Positions 8,629 to 16,817 of a stretch of DNA of 57,504 bases are shown one piece after another. This DNA is from Gammaproteobacteria bacterium. GTDB taxonomy: Bacteria > Pseudomonadota > Gammaproteobacteria > Magnimaribacterales > Magnimaribacteraceae. Both the position numbers and the translations under genes were made by a program. The stretch lies in assembly GCA_012965075.1 (NCBI GenBank), contig DTSY01000153.1, forward strand, positions 3,728 to 61,231, read 5' to 3'. The notes beneath the pieces are model-generated. The model saw only the letters and a program-made list of their open reading frames with translations, made no database searches and was not told where the DNA came from. Numbering within the stretch: position 1 is the first letter of the stretch; every line of letters begins with the position of its first letter.

Positions 8629-9315
8629 ATGTTAGAAAAAAGAAAAACCCAGGGTCTTGGGATGACCTCTCTTAGAACTAGACAGAGACTGATAGAAAGA
8701 TTGACTGAAAAAGGTATTAAAGATGTAAGGGTCTTAGAGGCAATGAGGGACACACCTAGACATTTATTTTTAGATGAAGCTCTAGCTTCAAGAGCTTATG
8801 AAGACCTTGCATTGCCCATAGGATATCAACAAACAATTTCTCAACCATATATAGTTGCAAGAATGACTGAGATTCTGATAGAAGATAAAAAATTGGAAGC
8901 ACAACCCATAGAAAAAGCTTTAGAAGTCGGAACAGGTTGTGGCTATCAAGCTGCAATTCTTTCTCGTTTCTCTAAATCCGTGCATTCTTTGGAAAGGATT
9001 AAAGCATTGCACGATAAGGCAGCCATGAATTTAAAGAACCTAAAAATTAGGAATGTAAGGCTTCTATTTGACGATGGGTCAAACTTTAGAGATTCTTCAG
9101 AAAATTATGATGCCATATTATTTGCAGCTGCTCCTTTAGAAGTTCCTTCTTACTTTCTAGATAAGCTAAATGTTGGAGGAAGATTAGTTGCCCCTATAGG
9201 AGATGGAGAGGTTCAAGACCTATCACTAATAAAAAAATTAGGGAAAGATAAATACGAAACAGAAGTTGTAGAAAAAGTGCTCTTTGTTCCCTTTTTAGGC
9301 GGTATAGTTGAATAA
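8629..9315 (+). CDS. pcm: Protein-L-isoaspartate O-methyltransferase
   Basis: 228 residues; repairs isoaspartyl residues in damaged proteins using S-adenosylmethionine. It has the MRDTPRHLFLDEALASRAYEDLALPIGYQQTISQP-type N-terminal region, the SAM loop VGTGCGYQAAIL, and a C-terminal GGRLVAPIGDGEVQDL segment. ATG start. It follows surE as in E. coli, but nlpD and rpoS, which normally come next, are not here; a DUF368 membrane protein follows. Confidence 0.97.
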   Translation: MLEKRKTQGLGMTSLRTRQRLIERLTEKGIKDVRVLEAMRDTPRHLFLDEALASRAYEDLALPIGYQQTISQPYIVARMTEILIEDKKLEAQPIEKALEVGTGCGYQAAILSRFSKSVHSLERIKALHDKAAMNLKNLKIRNVRLLFDDGSNFRDSSENYDAILFAAAPLEVPSYFLDKLNVGGRLVAPIGDGEVQDLSLIKKLGKDKYETEVVEKVLFVPFLGGIVE

Positions 9316-9334
9316 ATATTTTTTGGGACTTTTT

Positions 9335-10195
9335 ATGAAATCTAATCTATCCATTTTCTTTAAAGGCATGATTATGGGAGTTACTGAATTAATCCCAGGA
9401 GTTTCTGGCGGAACAATTGCTCTCATATTAGGTATTTACGAAAGATTAATAAGGGCTATTTCAAATATTAATTTTACTTTTTTGAAAGGTATATTAAGTG
9501 GAAGTTTTAAACAATCTTGGAGTCAATCTGATACCAATTTTCTTCTTTTCTTGGTTTTAGGGATGATTGTATCTGTATTATCCCTTTCCTCAGTCATTGT
9601 TTTCTTTTTTCATAATTTCCCTTTCTTTCTCAAAGCCTTCTTCTCTGGCATTCTCTTCACTTCTTTATTTTACAAACCCTTAAAGCCTGAGAAGCTTGAT
9701 AAAAAGTTTTTCTTAGGATTTTTATTAGCTTGTTTAGTAATAACTTTGGCATGGAGTTTCCCACCTAATGAATTTAGAGAAGTTAGTCTAATTTACATTT
9801 TTTTTGGAGGATTTGTTGCAGTATGTGCTTTTATACTCCCAGGTATTTCTGGAAGTTTTATATTGTTACTGTTAGGCATTTACGAGCTAGTTATTATTTC
9901 AATTAAAGATTTTAATTTAATTGTTCTTTCAAGTTTATTTGCAGGATGTTTAGTAGGTCTCTTACTTTTCATTAGGGTAGTTAAAAAAGCTTATGAAGAT
10001 TATCCCGACCACCTTTTAGGTTTCTTTTATTCCTTAGTCCTTTTAAGCATTCCTTTACTATGGAAATCTGATGAATGGAAGATTTCTCTACCCGACTACC
10101 AACTAGGTTATATTGAAGCCTTTTCAGGCTTAATTCTAGGAGTTTTCTTTATTTTTCTCTTGCAAAAATTATCTTCTACTTTTCGAGATATTTAA
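9335..10195 (+). CDS. DUF368 family polytopic membrane protein
   Basis: About 286 residues from ATG 9335 (an in-frame TTG at 9308 overlaps pcm and would add a non-hydrophobic lead). Roughly eight to nine membrane helices. Two related motifs, TELIPGVSGGTIALILGIYERL-like near residue 20 and FILPGISGSFILLLLGIYE near residue 170, show an internal duplication typical of DUF368. Recent work links this family to undecaprenyl-phosphate flipping (PopT), but I infer that only from family resemblance. Its 3' end overlaps the convergent fdxA gene by 20 bases. Confidence 0.85.
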   Translation: MKSNLSIFFKGMIMGVTELIPGVSGGTIALILGIYERLIRAISNINFTFLKGILSGSFKQSWSQSDTNFLLFLVLGMIVSVLSLSSVIVFFFHNFPFFLKAFFSGILFTSLFYKPLKPEKLDKKFFLGFLLACLVITLAWSFPPNEFREVSLIYIFFGGFVAVCAFILPGISGSFILLLLGIYELVIISIKDFNLIVLSSLFAGCLVGLLLFIRVVKKAYEDYPDHLLGFFYSLVLLSIPLLWKSDEWKISLPDYQLGYIEAFSGLILGVFFIFLLQKLSSTFRDI

Positions 10196-10499
10196 TTTTA
10201 CTTTTTACTTCTCTCCATTCATCAGCGTCTTCAGGAGGGTCTTTTTGTTCAGTAATATTAGGCCATTCCATGCATAGCTCCGCATTTAATTCTATAAATG
10301 GAAGTTGATCTTCTGGAAGCTCATCTTCTGAGTAAATAGCATCTACAGGACATTCAGGTTCACATAAAGCACAGTCAATACATTCATCGGGATTGATTAC
10401 AAGCATGTTAGGTCCCTCATAAAAACAATCCACAGGACAGACTTCAACGCAGTCAGTGAGTTTGCATTTAATACAGGATTCTACAACTATAAAAGCCAT
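10176..10499 (-). CDS. fdxA: 7Fe ferredoxin FdxA
   Basis: 107 residues from the ATG at 10499. It begins MAFIVVESCIKCKLTDCVEVCPVDC (Cys pattern for a [3Fe-4S] plus [4Fe-4S] pair), continues FYEGPNMLVINPDECIDCALCEPECPVDAI, and has the C-terminal extension of the Azotobacter FdI family. An upstream in-frame ATG would add 12 residues not conserved in the family, so I trimmed it. This soluble low-potential electron carrier could serve the KorAB oxidoreductase encoded about 20 kb away (inference). Confidence 0.95.
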   Translation of the reverse strand: MAFIVVESCIKCKLTDCVEVCPVDCFYEGPNMLVINPDECIDCALCEPECPVDAIYSEDELPEDQLPFIELNAELCMEWPNITEQKDPPEDADEWREVKSKIKYLEK

Positions 10500-10524
10500 A
10501 ACATTATGAAAGGTAGATTTTAGC

Positions 10525-10554
10525 AATATATGCAATTAACTACTATCTGGACAA
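10525..10554 (-). promoter_or_regulatory. Candidate promoter for fdxA
   Basis: On the minus strand TTGTCC (10549-10554) and TATATT (10525-10530) are separated by 18 bases, a plausible sigma-70 pair. It would start transcription about 20 bases before the fdxA ATG. Seen by eye only. Confidence 0.4.
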
Positions 10555-10604
10555 TAATTTGATTTCTGGTCTAATTGCGCTTTACTCATTTAGAAGGACC
10601 TATT

Positions 10605-11099
10605 TTGAATCAAGAAAAGTTAGTATCAATCAGTTTTGAATTAGGCGAACTACTTAAGTCAAAAGGCTATTCCTTCACTTGTGCAGAGTCCTGTACTGGT
10701 GGTTGGGTAGGACATTCTCTAACTTCTGTTCCTGGAAGTTCAGAATGGTTTGGATCATCTTTTATTACATATTCCTATGAAGCTAAAACCCAAATTTTGG
10801 GTGTCTCTTCATCTGACTTAGACAATTTTGGTGCGGTAAGTGAAGAAATTGTAGGACAAATGGTCTCGGGTGCCTTAAGTAAATCAGGTGCGAATGTTGG
10901 AGTAGCTATAAGTGGAATTGCAGGACCTACAGGAGGCACCGAAACTAAACCTGTCGGAACAGTTTGTTTTGCTTGGAAAGTAAATGATCAAGAAATAGTA
11001 ACTTCTACAGAACATTTCTCAGGGGAAAGGAATGATGTCAGATATTTCTCCGTTGAAAGAGCTTTATTGGGTACAATTAAGTTATTAAAGAACACTTAA
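10605..11099 (+). CDS. pncC: Nicotinamide-nucleotide amidohydrolase (CinA C-terminal domain)
   Basis: 164 residues from TTG 10605, preceded at six bases by AGAAGGA; an in-frame TTG at 10575 adds ten residues lacking in E. coli PncC. The protein deamidates NMN, recycling pyridine nucleotide by-products. Family motifs: TCAESCTGGWVGHSLTSVPGSSEWF, VSEEIVGQM, AISGIAGPTGGTETKPVGTVCFAW, and FSGERNDVR. It is the stand-alone C-terminal domain, not full-length CinA. It lies directly upstream of recA, the usual neighbour. Confidence 0.95.
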   Translation: MNQEKLVSISFELGELLKSKGYSFTCAESCTGGWVGHSLTSVPGSSEWFGSSFITYSYEAKTQILGVSSSDLDNFGAVSEEIVGQMVSGALSKSGANVGVAISGIAGPTGGTETKPVGTVCFAWKVNDQEIVTSTEHFSGERNDVRYFSVERALLGTIKLLKNT

Positions 11100-11103
11100 A
11101 TAA

Positions 11104-11123
11104 TACTGTTTATTTATACAGTA
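11104..11123 (+). promoter_or_regulatory. LexA (SOS) operator of recA
   Basis: The 20-base palindrome TA-CTGT-N8-ACAG-TA matches the gammaproteobacterial SOS box (CTGT at 11106-11109, ACAG at 11118-11121, AT-only centre). The symmetry extends to AATACTGT/ACAGTATT. Its placement just ahead of the recA -10 box matches E. coli recA. It implies a functional LexA regulon. Confidence 0.96.
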
Positions 11124-11128
11124 TTATG

Positions 11129-11134
11129 TATAAT
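11129..11134 (+). promoter_or_regulatory. recA -10 box
   Basis: TATAAT six bases after the LexA box, with the -35 region falling inside the operator, so LexA would block polymerase as in E. coli. The start would be near 11141, giving a leader that contains the AGGAGG ribosome site at 11152-11157. Confidence 0.75.
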
Positions 11135-11162
11135 TGCCCTGTAAACTCTTCAGGAGGTAGGC

Positions 11163-12182
11163 ATGGCGCAGAAAAAGGTAACAAATATCAAGGAAATAGA
11201 TAAAAGCAAGCAATTAGAAGCTGCACTAGGCCAGATTGAACGTCAATTTGGATCGGGTACGGTCATGCGTATGGGGGATAAGAAGCTAGAGAAGATACCA
11301 GCTATACCTACCGGGTCACTTGGATTAGATTTAGCTTTAGGGATAGGCGGCTTGCCCAGAGGAAGAGTTGTTGAAATATACGGTCCTGAATCTTCAGGAA
11401 AAACAACTTTGACTTTAGAGGTCATTGCTCAATGTCAAAAACTAGGTGGAACAGCAGCATTTATTGATGCTGAACATGCTTTAGATCCCATCTACGCAGA
11501 GAAGCTTGGTGTTAATGTTGAAGAGTTATTAATTTCACAACCTGATACTGGAGAACAGGCGTTAGAAGTAGCTGACATAATGGTCCACTCTGGAGGAATT
11601 GATATATTGGTAATCGATTCGGTTGCTGCTTTGGTTCCCAAAGCGGAGATAGAAGGAGAAATGGGCGATTCTCATATTGGTTTACAAGCTCGGTTGATGT
11701 CACAAGCTTTGAGAAAAATTACGGGTAATGTTAAGAGATCAAATACTTTAGTTATCTTTATCAATCAGATTAGATACAAAATAGGGGTTATGTTTGGAAG
11801 TCCAGAAACTACTTCTGGAGGCAATGCCCTTAAATTCTATGCCTCCGTCCGATTAGATATTAGAAGGATTGGTACTGTTAAAGAAGGAGATGAGGTTGTA
11901 GGAAATGAAACTAGAGTTAAAGTTGTAAAAAATAAATGTGCTCCACCCTTTAAACAGGCTGAATTTCAAATTATTTACAACAAAGGTATCAACAGGTTAG
12001 GTGAGCTTTTAGACAGGGGGTCTGATTTAGGCATCTTAGAAAAATCTGGATCTTGGTACAGCTTGGAAGGTGAGAAGATAGGACAAGGTAAAGCAAATGC
12101 CGCGGAATTTTTACAAGAAAACCCTAAGATCGCTGAAAAAATAGAAAAGCAGATACTAGAAACTTTAGCTGAAAAAGAATAA
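11163..12182 (+). CDS. recA: Recombinase RecA
   Basis: 339 residues. Walker A GPESSGKTT spans residues 74-82; LVIDSVAALVPKAEIEGEMGD is the Walker B and L1 region; NQIRYKIGVMFGSPETTSGGNALKFYASVRLDIRR covers the L2 loop and core. It forms filaments on single-stranded DNA for homologous recombination and activates LexA cleavage. Strong AGGAGG site six bases before ATG. The acidic C-tail is short. No recX follows; a convergent proS comes next. Confidence 0.99.
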   Translation: MAQKKVTNIKEIDKSKQLEAALGQIERQFGSGTVMRMGDKKLEKIPAIPTGSLGLDLALGIGGLPRGRVVEIYGPESSGKTTLTLEVIAQCQKLGGTAAFIDAEHALDPIYAEKLGVNVEELLISQPDTGEQALEVADIMVHSGGIDILVIDSVAALVPKAEIEGEMGDSHIGLQARLMSQALRKITGNVKRSNTLVIFINQIRYKIGVMFGSPETTSGGNALKFYASVRLDIRRIGTVKEGDEVVGNETRVKVVKNKCAPPFKQAEFQIIYNKGINRLGELLDRGSDLGILEKSGSWYSLEGEKIGQGKANAAEFLQENPKIAEKIEKQILETLAEKE

Positions 12183-12202
12183 TTTCTCTTCCTCAGATAA
12201 AT

Positions 12203-13474
12203 TTATTGGATTTTATTTAGGACTTCATCTGGGATGAGTGAGACTATTTTATCTTCACCTCTCATCTTGAATTCAACCTTATTCTCTCTAAAAGATTTTT
12301 CTCCGATGATAATCATTTGAGGTATTCCAATTAATTCCATATCAGAAAATTTTACCCCAGCACTTTGATCCCTATCATCCCAAAGAACTTCATGTCCTTG
12401 CTCTTTTAAGGAGGTGTATATTTGGTTACAAAGATTTTTAAGGTTTTTCTCACCTTTAGGGTTTATTTCAACTAAGGCAGTTGTGTAGGGACTAATTTCT
12501 TTAGACCAGATTATTCCTTTATCATCATGATTTTGTTCGATAGCAGCAGCAACTATTCTTGATATACCTATGCCATAACAGCCCATTTCAGGGTAAATAT
12601 TTCCATTCTCAGATTGGACGGTAAGTTTCATACTTTCAGAGTATTTTCTTCCTAGTTTGAAGATATGACCTACTTCAATACCTCTTTTTAATTTTAACTT
12701 ACCCTTTCCATCAGGACTATCTTGTCCTTCCAGGCTTCGCGGATCCTGGTCAGATTTTGATTCTATTAACAATTCAGCATTAATTGCATAATCACTTTTG
12801 TCGCTAAAAGCTAGTAGATCTTCACCAGAATCTGCTAATACATGAAATTCTTCTGAATCAGCCCCCCCTATAGCTCCACTGTCTGCTTTTACTATTCTGT
12901 AATCTAAACCAAGAGAATTAAAAATCCTTACGTACGCATCCCTCATACTTTGATAGCTGTCATCCATTTGTTGTTCTGAAAGATCAAAAGAATAGGCATC
13001 TTTCATGATGAACTCTCTAGATCTCATAACACCAAACCTAGGTCGAATTTCATCTCTAAATTTAGTCTGTATTTGGTAGAAGATAACAGGAAGCTGTTTG
13101 TGGCTTCTTATTTCATTCCTACACAAGTCTGTAATTATTTCTTCGTGGGTAGGGCCTAAGCAGAATTCTCTATCGTGTCTATCTTCAAATATTAATAATT
13201 CTTTACCGTATTGTTGCCACCTTCCTGATTCTTTCCACAATTCTCCAGGTTGAACCATTGGCATCAAGATTTCTTGCGCTCCAGATTTTTCCATTTCTCT
13301 TCTAACAATATTTTCTACCTTTCTAAGGACTTTTACTCCTAGAGGCAACCAGTTATATATCCCCGATGCTACCTGTCTTATTAACCCTGCCTTTAACATT
13401 AATTTATGGCTTATAGTTTCTGCGTCAGAAGGGTTTTCTCTTTGAGTTGCTAAGAGTAAATTACTAGTTTTCAT
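12203..13474 (-). CDS. proS: Prolyl-tRNA synthetase, short form without the editing insertion
   Basis: 423 residues against about 570 for the usual gammaproteobacterial enzyme. The class II catalytic core is intact (motif 2 FRDEIRPRFGVMRSREFIMKDAYSF, then MGCYGIGISRIVAAAIEQ motif 3) and so is the anticodon-binding domain. Between SDYAINAEL (about residue 230) and KRGIEVGHIFKLG (about residue 262) only some 30 residues stand where E. coli has the roughly 180-residue INS domain that clears Ala-tRNA(Pro). Alphaproteobacterial ProRS has the same compact shape, but the core here reads like the gammaproteobacterial type, so it appears to be an internal deletion rather than an import. Alanine misacylation may be handled by a separate YbaK/ProXp protein, not in this window. 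Confidence 0.96.
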   Translation of the reverse strand: MKTSNLLLATQRENPSDAETISHKLMLKAGLIRQVASGIYNWLPLGVKVLRKVENIVRREMEKSGAQEILMPMVQPGELWKESGRWQQYGKELLIFEDRHDREFCLGPTHEEIITDLCRNEIRSHKQLPVIFYQIQTKFRDEIRPRFGVMRSREFIMKDAYSFDLSEQQMDDSYQSMRDAYVRIFNSLGLDYRIVKADSGAIGGADSEEFHVLADSGEDLLAFSDKSDYAINAELLIESKSDQDPRSLEGQDSPDGKGKLKLKRGIEVGHIFKLGRKYSESMKLTVQSENGNIYPEMGCYGIGISRIVAAAIEQNHDDKGIIWSKEISPYTTALVEINPKGEKNLKNLCNQIYTSLKEQGHEVLWDDRDQSAGVKFSDMELIGIPQMIIIGEKSFRENKVEFKMRGEDKIVSLIPDEVLNKIQ

Positions 13475-13547
13475 GGTTAATTTTTACTTGCTCAATATTA
13501 ACATTTAGTAAAAGAGTAAACGAGATAATAAGTAAATAAGCTTATGT

Positions 13548-13556
13548 TGGTATAAT
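13548..13556 (+). promoter_or_regulatory. Extended -10 promoter for the FmdB-like/aspS operon
   Basis: TGG followed by TATAAT (13551-13556) fits the extended -10 form (TGnTATAAT); no convincing -35 is seen 17 bases upstream. Transcription from about 13563 would leave a leader of roughly nine bases before the ATG at 13572, with no Shine-Dalgarno. Confidence 0.5.
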
Positions 13557-13571
13557 TCTCACTCAATTAGT

Positions 13572-13868
13572 ATGCCCACTTACGTATTTAAGGAAAAAGG
13601 TAAAAGAAAGTTGATTGAAGTTCAGATGAAGATATCTGAACTTGATTCTTTTAAGTTAAACAATCCTAAACTTAAACAGATTCCAACAGCTCCATCTTTT
13701 AGGCTGAAAGGGACAGGTTGGTATGAAACTGACTTCAAAACTGGAAAAAGGAAAAACCTAGCTAAAAATGATGAAGATAAGCAAGGTAATTTAAGTAAAA
13801 CTAAGACTGAGAACAAAATAAAGAAAGATAAGGTTAAAAAGAAAGAAGAGAAATCAGAAAGTTCTTAA
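13572..13868 (+). CDS. FmdB-like protein lacking the zinc-ribbon cysteines
   Basis: 98 residues. The segment from about residue 41, TAPSFRLKGTGWYETDFKTG, is the hallmark C-terminal motif of FmdB-family small zinc-ribbon proteins, and MPTYVF matches their N-terminus (MPIYEY). FmdB genes commonly sit upstream of aspS in gammaproteobacteria, as here. The two CxxC pairs that should bind zinc are missing: the protein has no cysteine at all. The last 35 residues are a Lys/Glu-rich tail. Function is unknown even for normal family members. The gene ends 12 bases before the aspS ATG and is presumably co-transcribed with it. Confidence 0.8.
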   Translation: MPTYVFKEKGKRKLIEVQMKISELDSFKLNNPKLKQIPTAPSFRLKGTGWYETDFKTGKRKNLAKNDEDKQGNLSKTKTENKIKKDKVKKKEEKSESS

Positions 13869-13880
13869 ACGGTGCAGATT

Positions 13881-15653
13881 ATGAAGAATATAGAAACAAT
13901 AAAATGCGGATCTATAACCAAGAAGAAACTTAACTCAGTTGTTGAGGTTTGTGGCTGGATACACAGAAGAAGGGATCATGGAGGAGTCATTTTCTTTGAT
14001 TTAAGAGATGAGTCTGGTTTAGTCCAAGTGGTCTGCAACCCAGAAGAAAAAGATACTTTTGCACTGGCAGAGACTTGTAGGAGTGAATACGTAATTTCAG
14101 TTGTAGGAAAAGTGAGGGAAAGACCAGAAGGAACAGTTAACCTAGAGTTAGATACAGGGGAAGTAGAGGTAGTTGGATCCTTTCTTAAAATTCTCAACCC
14201 CTCGTTACCTATACCTTTCCAATTAGATGAGCACGCTTCAGTAGGTGAAGAAACTAGACTTAAATACAGGTTCTTAGATTTAAGAAGAGAAGAAATGCAG
14301 AAAAATATTAGATTAAGATCTAAAACTTCTAAATGCGTTAGAGATTATCTTGAAACTAATGAATTTATTGAAATTGAGACTCCTTTGCTTACTAAGGCAA
14401 CTCCAGAAGGAGCAAGGGACTATCTTGTACCCAGTAGAACATTTCCAGGTTCATTTTTTGCGCTCCCTCAGTCTCCACAGTTATTTAAACAAACTTTAAT
14501 GGCTTCAGGGTTTCAACGGTACTACCAATTCGCTCGATGCTTTAGGGATGAAGATCTGCGCTCTGATAGGCAACCAGAATTTACTCAGATAGATTTAGAG
14601 TGCTCTTTTGTAACCTCGCAAAATATTAAGGACTTAGTGACTGATTTATTAAAAAAAGTCTTCTTTGAAGTTCTAAATATTAAGCTGGGAAAATTTCCTA
14701 CTATGACTTATGAAGATGCAGTTGCCAAATTCGGTACTGACAAACCTGATTTAAGAAACCCTCTTGAGCTAGAAGATGTATCAGAATTGTTTGTAAGTTC
14801 TGAATTTAAAGTTTTTAACGACCCAGCAAATTCTAAAGATTCAAAAATAGCATGTTTAAGAGTTCCAGGAGGAGAAGTTCTAACTAGGAAACAAATAGAT
14901 GATTACACAGAATTTGTATCAAATTTTGGAGCTAAGGGATTAGCTTATATAAGAGTAGAAGACCCAGGGAAGGGTAAGGAAGGCTTACATTCACCTATTC
15001 TTAAGTTTTTGGAAGATGATATTGTAAAAACTTTATTGCAAAGGGTAGGAGCTCAGAAAGGAGATATTATCTTCTTTGGAGCTGGACCTAACAAGATAGT
15101 TAATGACTCTTTAGCTGCCTTGAGAATTGAGTTAGGAAAAAATCTCAATTTATTAACTAGTGATTGGGCTCCTTGTTGGATAACTGATTTTCCCATGTTT
15201 GAACTTAATGCAAGTGGAGAAATCACTCCTCTACATCATCCCTTCACATCACCTAAATGTAGCAAGGAGGAGCTTATAAAAGATCCTCTAAGTTGCTTAT
15301 CAGATGCATATGATATTGTCCTTAATGGTCTAGAACTAGGAGGAGGATCAGTGCGTATTCATGACCACGAAATGTTGTCTTCTGTATTAGAAGTCCTGGG
15401 AATAAATAAGAAGGAAGGGGAGGAAAAATTCGGATTCTTATTATCGGCTCTACAACATGGTTGTCCTCCTCATGCTGGATTAGCAATCGGTTTTGATCGT
15501 TTAATTATGCTTATGACTTCGTCTGAATCTATAAGAGATGTAATAGCATTCCCTAAAACACAGACAGCTTCTTGTTTGATGACGGATGCACCCGGACAGG
15601 CTTCATCAGACCAGTTAGATGAGTTAAAAATTATTGTTGATAAGGATGATTAG
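13881..15653 (+). CDS. aspS: Aspartyl-tRNA synthetase
   Basis: 590 residues from ATG 13881; an in-frame GTG at 13872 would add three. N-terminal OB-fold anticodon-binding domain (VCGWIHRRRDHGGVIFFDLRD), class II motif 2 with FARCFRDEDLRSDRQPEFTQ, the bacterial GAD insertion in the middle, and motif 3 GLAIGFDRLIMLM followed by FPKTQTASCLM. It charges tRNA-Asp. It sits between the FmdB-like gene and yebC, the common gammaproteobacterial arrangement. Confidence 0.98.
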   Translation: MKNIETIKCGSITKKKLNSVVEVCGWIHRRRDHGGVIFFDLRDESGLVQVVCNPEEKDTFALAETCRSEYVISVVGKVRERPEGTVNLELDTGEVEVVGSFLKILNPSLPIPFQLDEHASVGEETRLKYRFLDLRREEMQKNIRLRSKTSKCVRDYLETNEFIEIETPLLTKATPEGARDYLVPSRTFPGSFFALPQSPQLFKQTLMASGFQRYYQFARCFRDEDLRSDRQPEFTQIDLECSFVTSQNIKDLVTDLLKKVFFEVLNIKLGKFPTMTYEDAVAKFGTDKPDLRNPLELEDVSELFVSSEFKVFNDPANSKDSKIACLRVPGGEVLTRKQIDDYTEFVSNFGAKGLAYIRVEDPGKGKEGLHSPILKFLEDDIVKTLLQRVGAQKGDIIFFGAGPNKIVNDSLAALRIELGKNLNLLTSDWAPCWITDFPMFELNASGEITPLHHPFTSPKCSKEELIKDPLSCLSDAYDIVLNGLELGGGSVRIHDHEMLSSVLEVLGINKKEGEEKFGFLLSALQHGCPPHAGLAIGFDRLIMLMTSSESIRDVIAFPKTQTASCLMTDAPGQASSDQLDELKIIVDKDD

Positions 15654-15655
15654 CT

Positions 15656-16402
15656 ATGGCTGGACATTCTAAATGGGCAAATATTAAGCACAGGAAGGGT
15701 AGGCAAGATGCTAAAAGGGGAAAAATATTTTCCCGTCTAATTAGAGAACTAACAGTAGCTTCCAGGCTAGGAGGGCCAGTTGCAGAAGACAACCCTAGGC
15801 TAAGAACTGCCTTAGATAAAGCTTTATCTGCAAACATGCCAAAAGATACGATTGAAAGGGCTATACAAAGGGGATCTGGATCAGCAGAAGGAGACGACCT
15901 GGAAGAAACTACCTTTGAAGGTTATGGTCCAGGGGGTGTCGCCATAATTGTTGAATCTATGACTGATAACAACAATAGGACAGTAGCTGAAGTAAGGCAT
16001 GCCTTTTCCAAAGCAGGAGGAAACCTAGGGACAGATGGTTCTGTTTCATATCTTTTTATCAAAAAAGGATTGATACAATTAAGTAACAACACAAGCTTAG
16101 AACAGGTACTGGAAGTTGCAATAGAAGCTGGAGCTGAAGATATAGAAGAGAACTCAGATCAGTCAATAACCATTTCTACCTTACCCGAAGATTTTGATCC
16201 AGTTAAGAAAGCATTAATTGATAAAGAAATAGAAACGCTAGAGTCTGAAATTAGTTTAGTTCCGGAGACCAGTGTTTCTACAGACTTAGAAACTTCGATA
16301 AAGATTTATAAGCTGTTAGAAGCTTTGGAAGATTTAGACGACACTCAAAATGTACATTCAAATGCAGATTTTCCTGAGGAGATCGTTGAGCATCTAGATT
16401 AG
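15656..16402 (+). CDS. yebC: YebC/PmpR family protein (TACO1 homologue)
   Basis: 248 residues beginning MAGHSKWANIKHRKGRQDAKRGK, the family signature, followed by GGPVAEDNPRLRTALDKALSANMPKDTIERAIQRG and YEGYGPGG-like and NRTVAEVRHAFSKAGGNLG motifs. Family members act as translation factors helping ribosomes through proline-rich stretches, and were earlier described as transcription regulators. ATG two bases after aspS. In most gammaproteobacteria ruvC follows; here a different nuclease gene does. Confidence 0.97.
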   Translation: MAGHSKWANIKHRKGRQDAKRGKIFSRLIRELTVASRLGGPVAEDNPRLRTALDKALSANMPKDTIERAIQRGSGSAEGDDLEETTFEGYGPGGVAIIVESMTDNNNRTVAEVRHAFSKAGGNLGTDGSVSYLFIKKGLIQLSNNTSLEQVLEVAIEAGAEDIEENSDQSITISTLPEDFDPVKKALIDKEIETLESEISLVPETSVSTDLETSIKIYKLLEALEDLDDTQNVHSNADFPEEIVEHLD

Positions 16403-16404
16403 CC

Positions 16405-16815
16405 ATGACAAATTCAAGGAATAAAGGGGCATCTTTTGAAAGAGAAATTGGAAATCTATTAACTGCAGATCTTGGCTTGAATAACAATGTAAGAAGAATT
16501 CTAGAACAAACCAGGGAAAAGCACTTGCCCGATTTAATGCTAGGACGATGGTACATAGAATGTAAAAGATATGGTACAGGTGCTGAACCACTGGAAGCTT
16601 GGTGGCAGCAAGTTCTTGATGCTACTCGTGAAGAAGGAATTCCAGCACTTGTATATAAGTTTGATAGAAGACCCATCAAAGTAAGGGTTCCCCTCGGAGC
16701 CATTAATCCTGAGTTAAATATTAATGCTCCTTATACTGCAGATCTACTATGGGAAGATTTTATCTTTCTTCTTAAAAATCTTTATAAGGAAGATATACAA
16801 GACCATGATTTATAA
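16405..16815 (+). CDS. PD-(D/E)XK nuclease, phage/archaeal Hjc-type Holliday junction resolvase-like
   Basis: 136 residues. The motif layout fits Hjc-type resolvases: N-terminal KGASFEREIG with Glu12/Glu14, then Asp43 in LPDLMLG and Glu52-Cys-Lys54 in YIECKRY, i.e. E...D...ExK. A Trp-rich helix follows (EAWWQQVLDATREEG) and then PALVYKFDRRPIKVRV, a pattern I associate with phage-encoded putative Holliday junction resolvases. It lies two bases after yebC and two bases before ybgC, exactly where ruvC-ruvA-ruvB normally lies. Expected activity: metal-dependent structure-specific DNA cleavage (inference). It could instead be another PDDEXK endonuclease. Confidence 0.7.
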   Translation: MTNSRNKGASFEREIGNLLTADLGLNNNVRRILEQTREKHLPDLMLGRWYIECKRYGTGAEPLEAWWQQVLDATREEGIPALVYKFDRRPIKVRVPLGAINPELNINAPYTADLLWEDFIFLLKNLYKEDIQDHDL

Positions 16816-16817
16816 AG

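Noticed and set aside
10500..10535. Longer fdxA with an extra N-terminal 12 residues
   Set aside because: The extension is not seen in FdxA proteins, and the inner ATG begins exactly at the conserved MAFIVVE sequence.
10605..11099. Full CinA competence protein
   Set aside because: Only the C-terminal amidohydrolase domain is present; there is no N-terminal COG1058 domain and no upstream frame for one.
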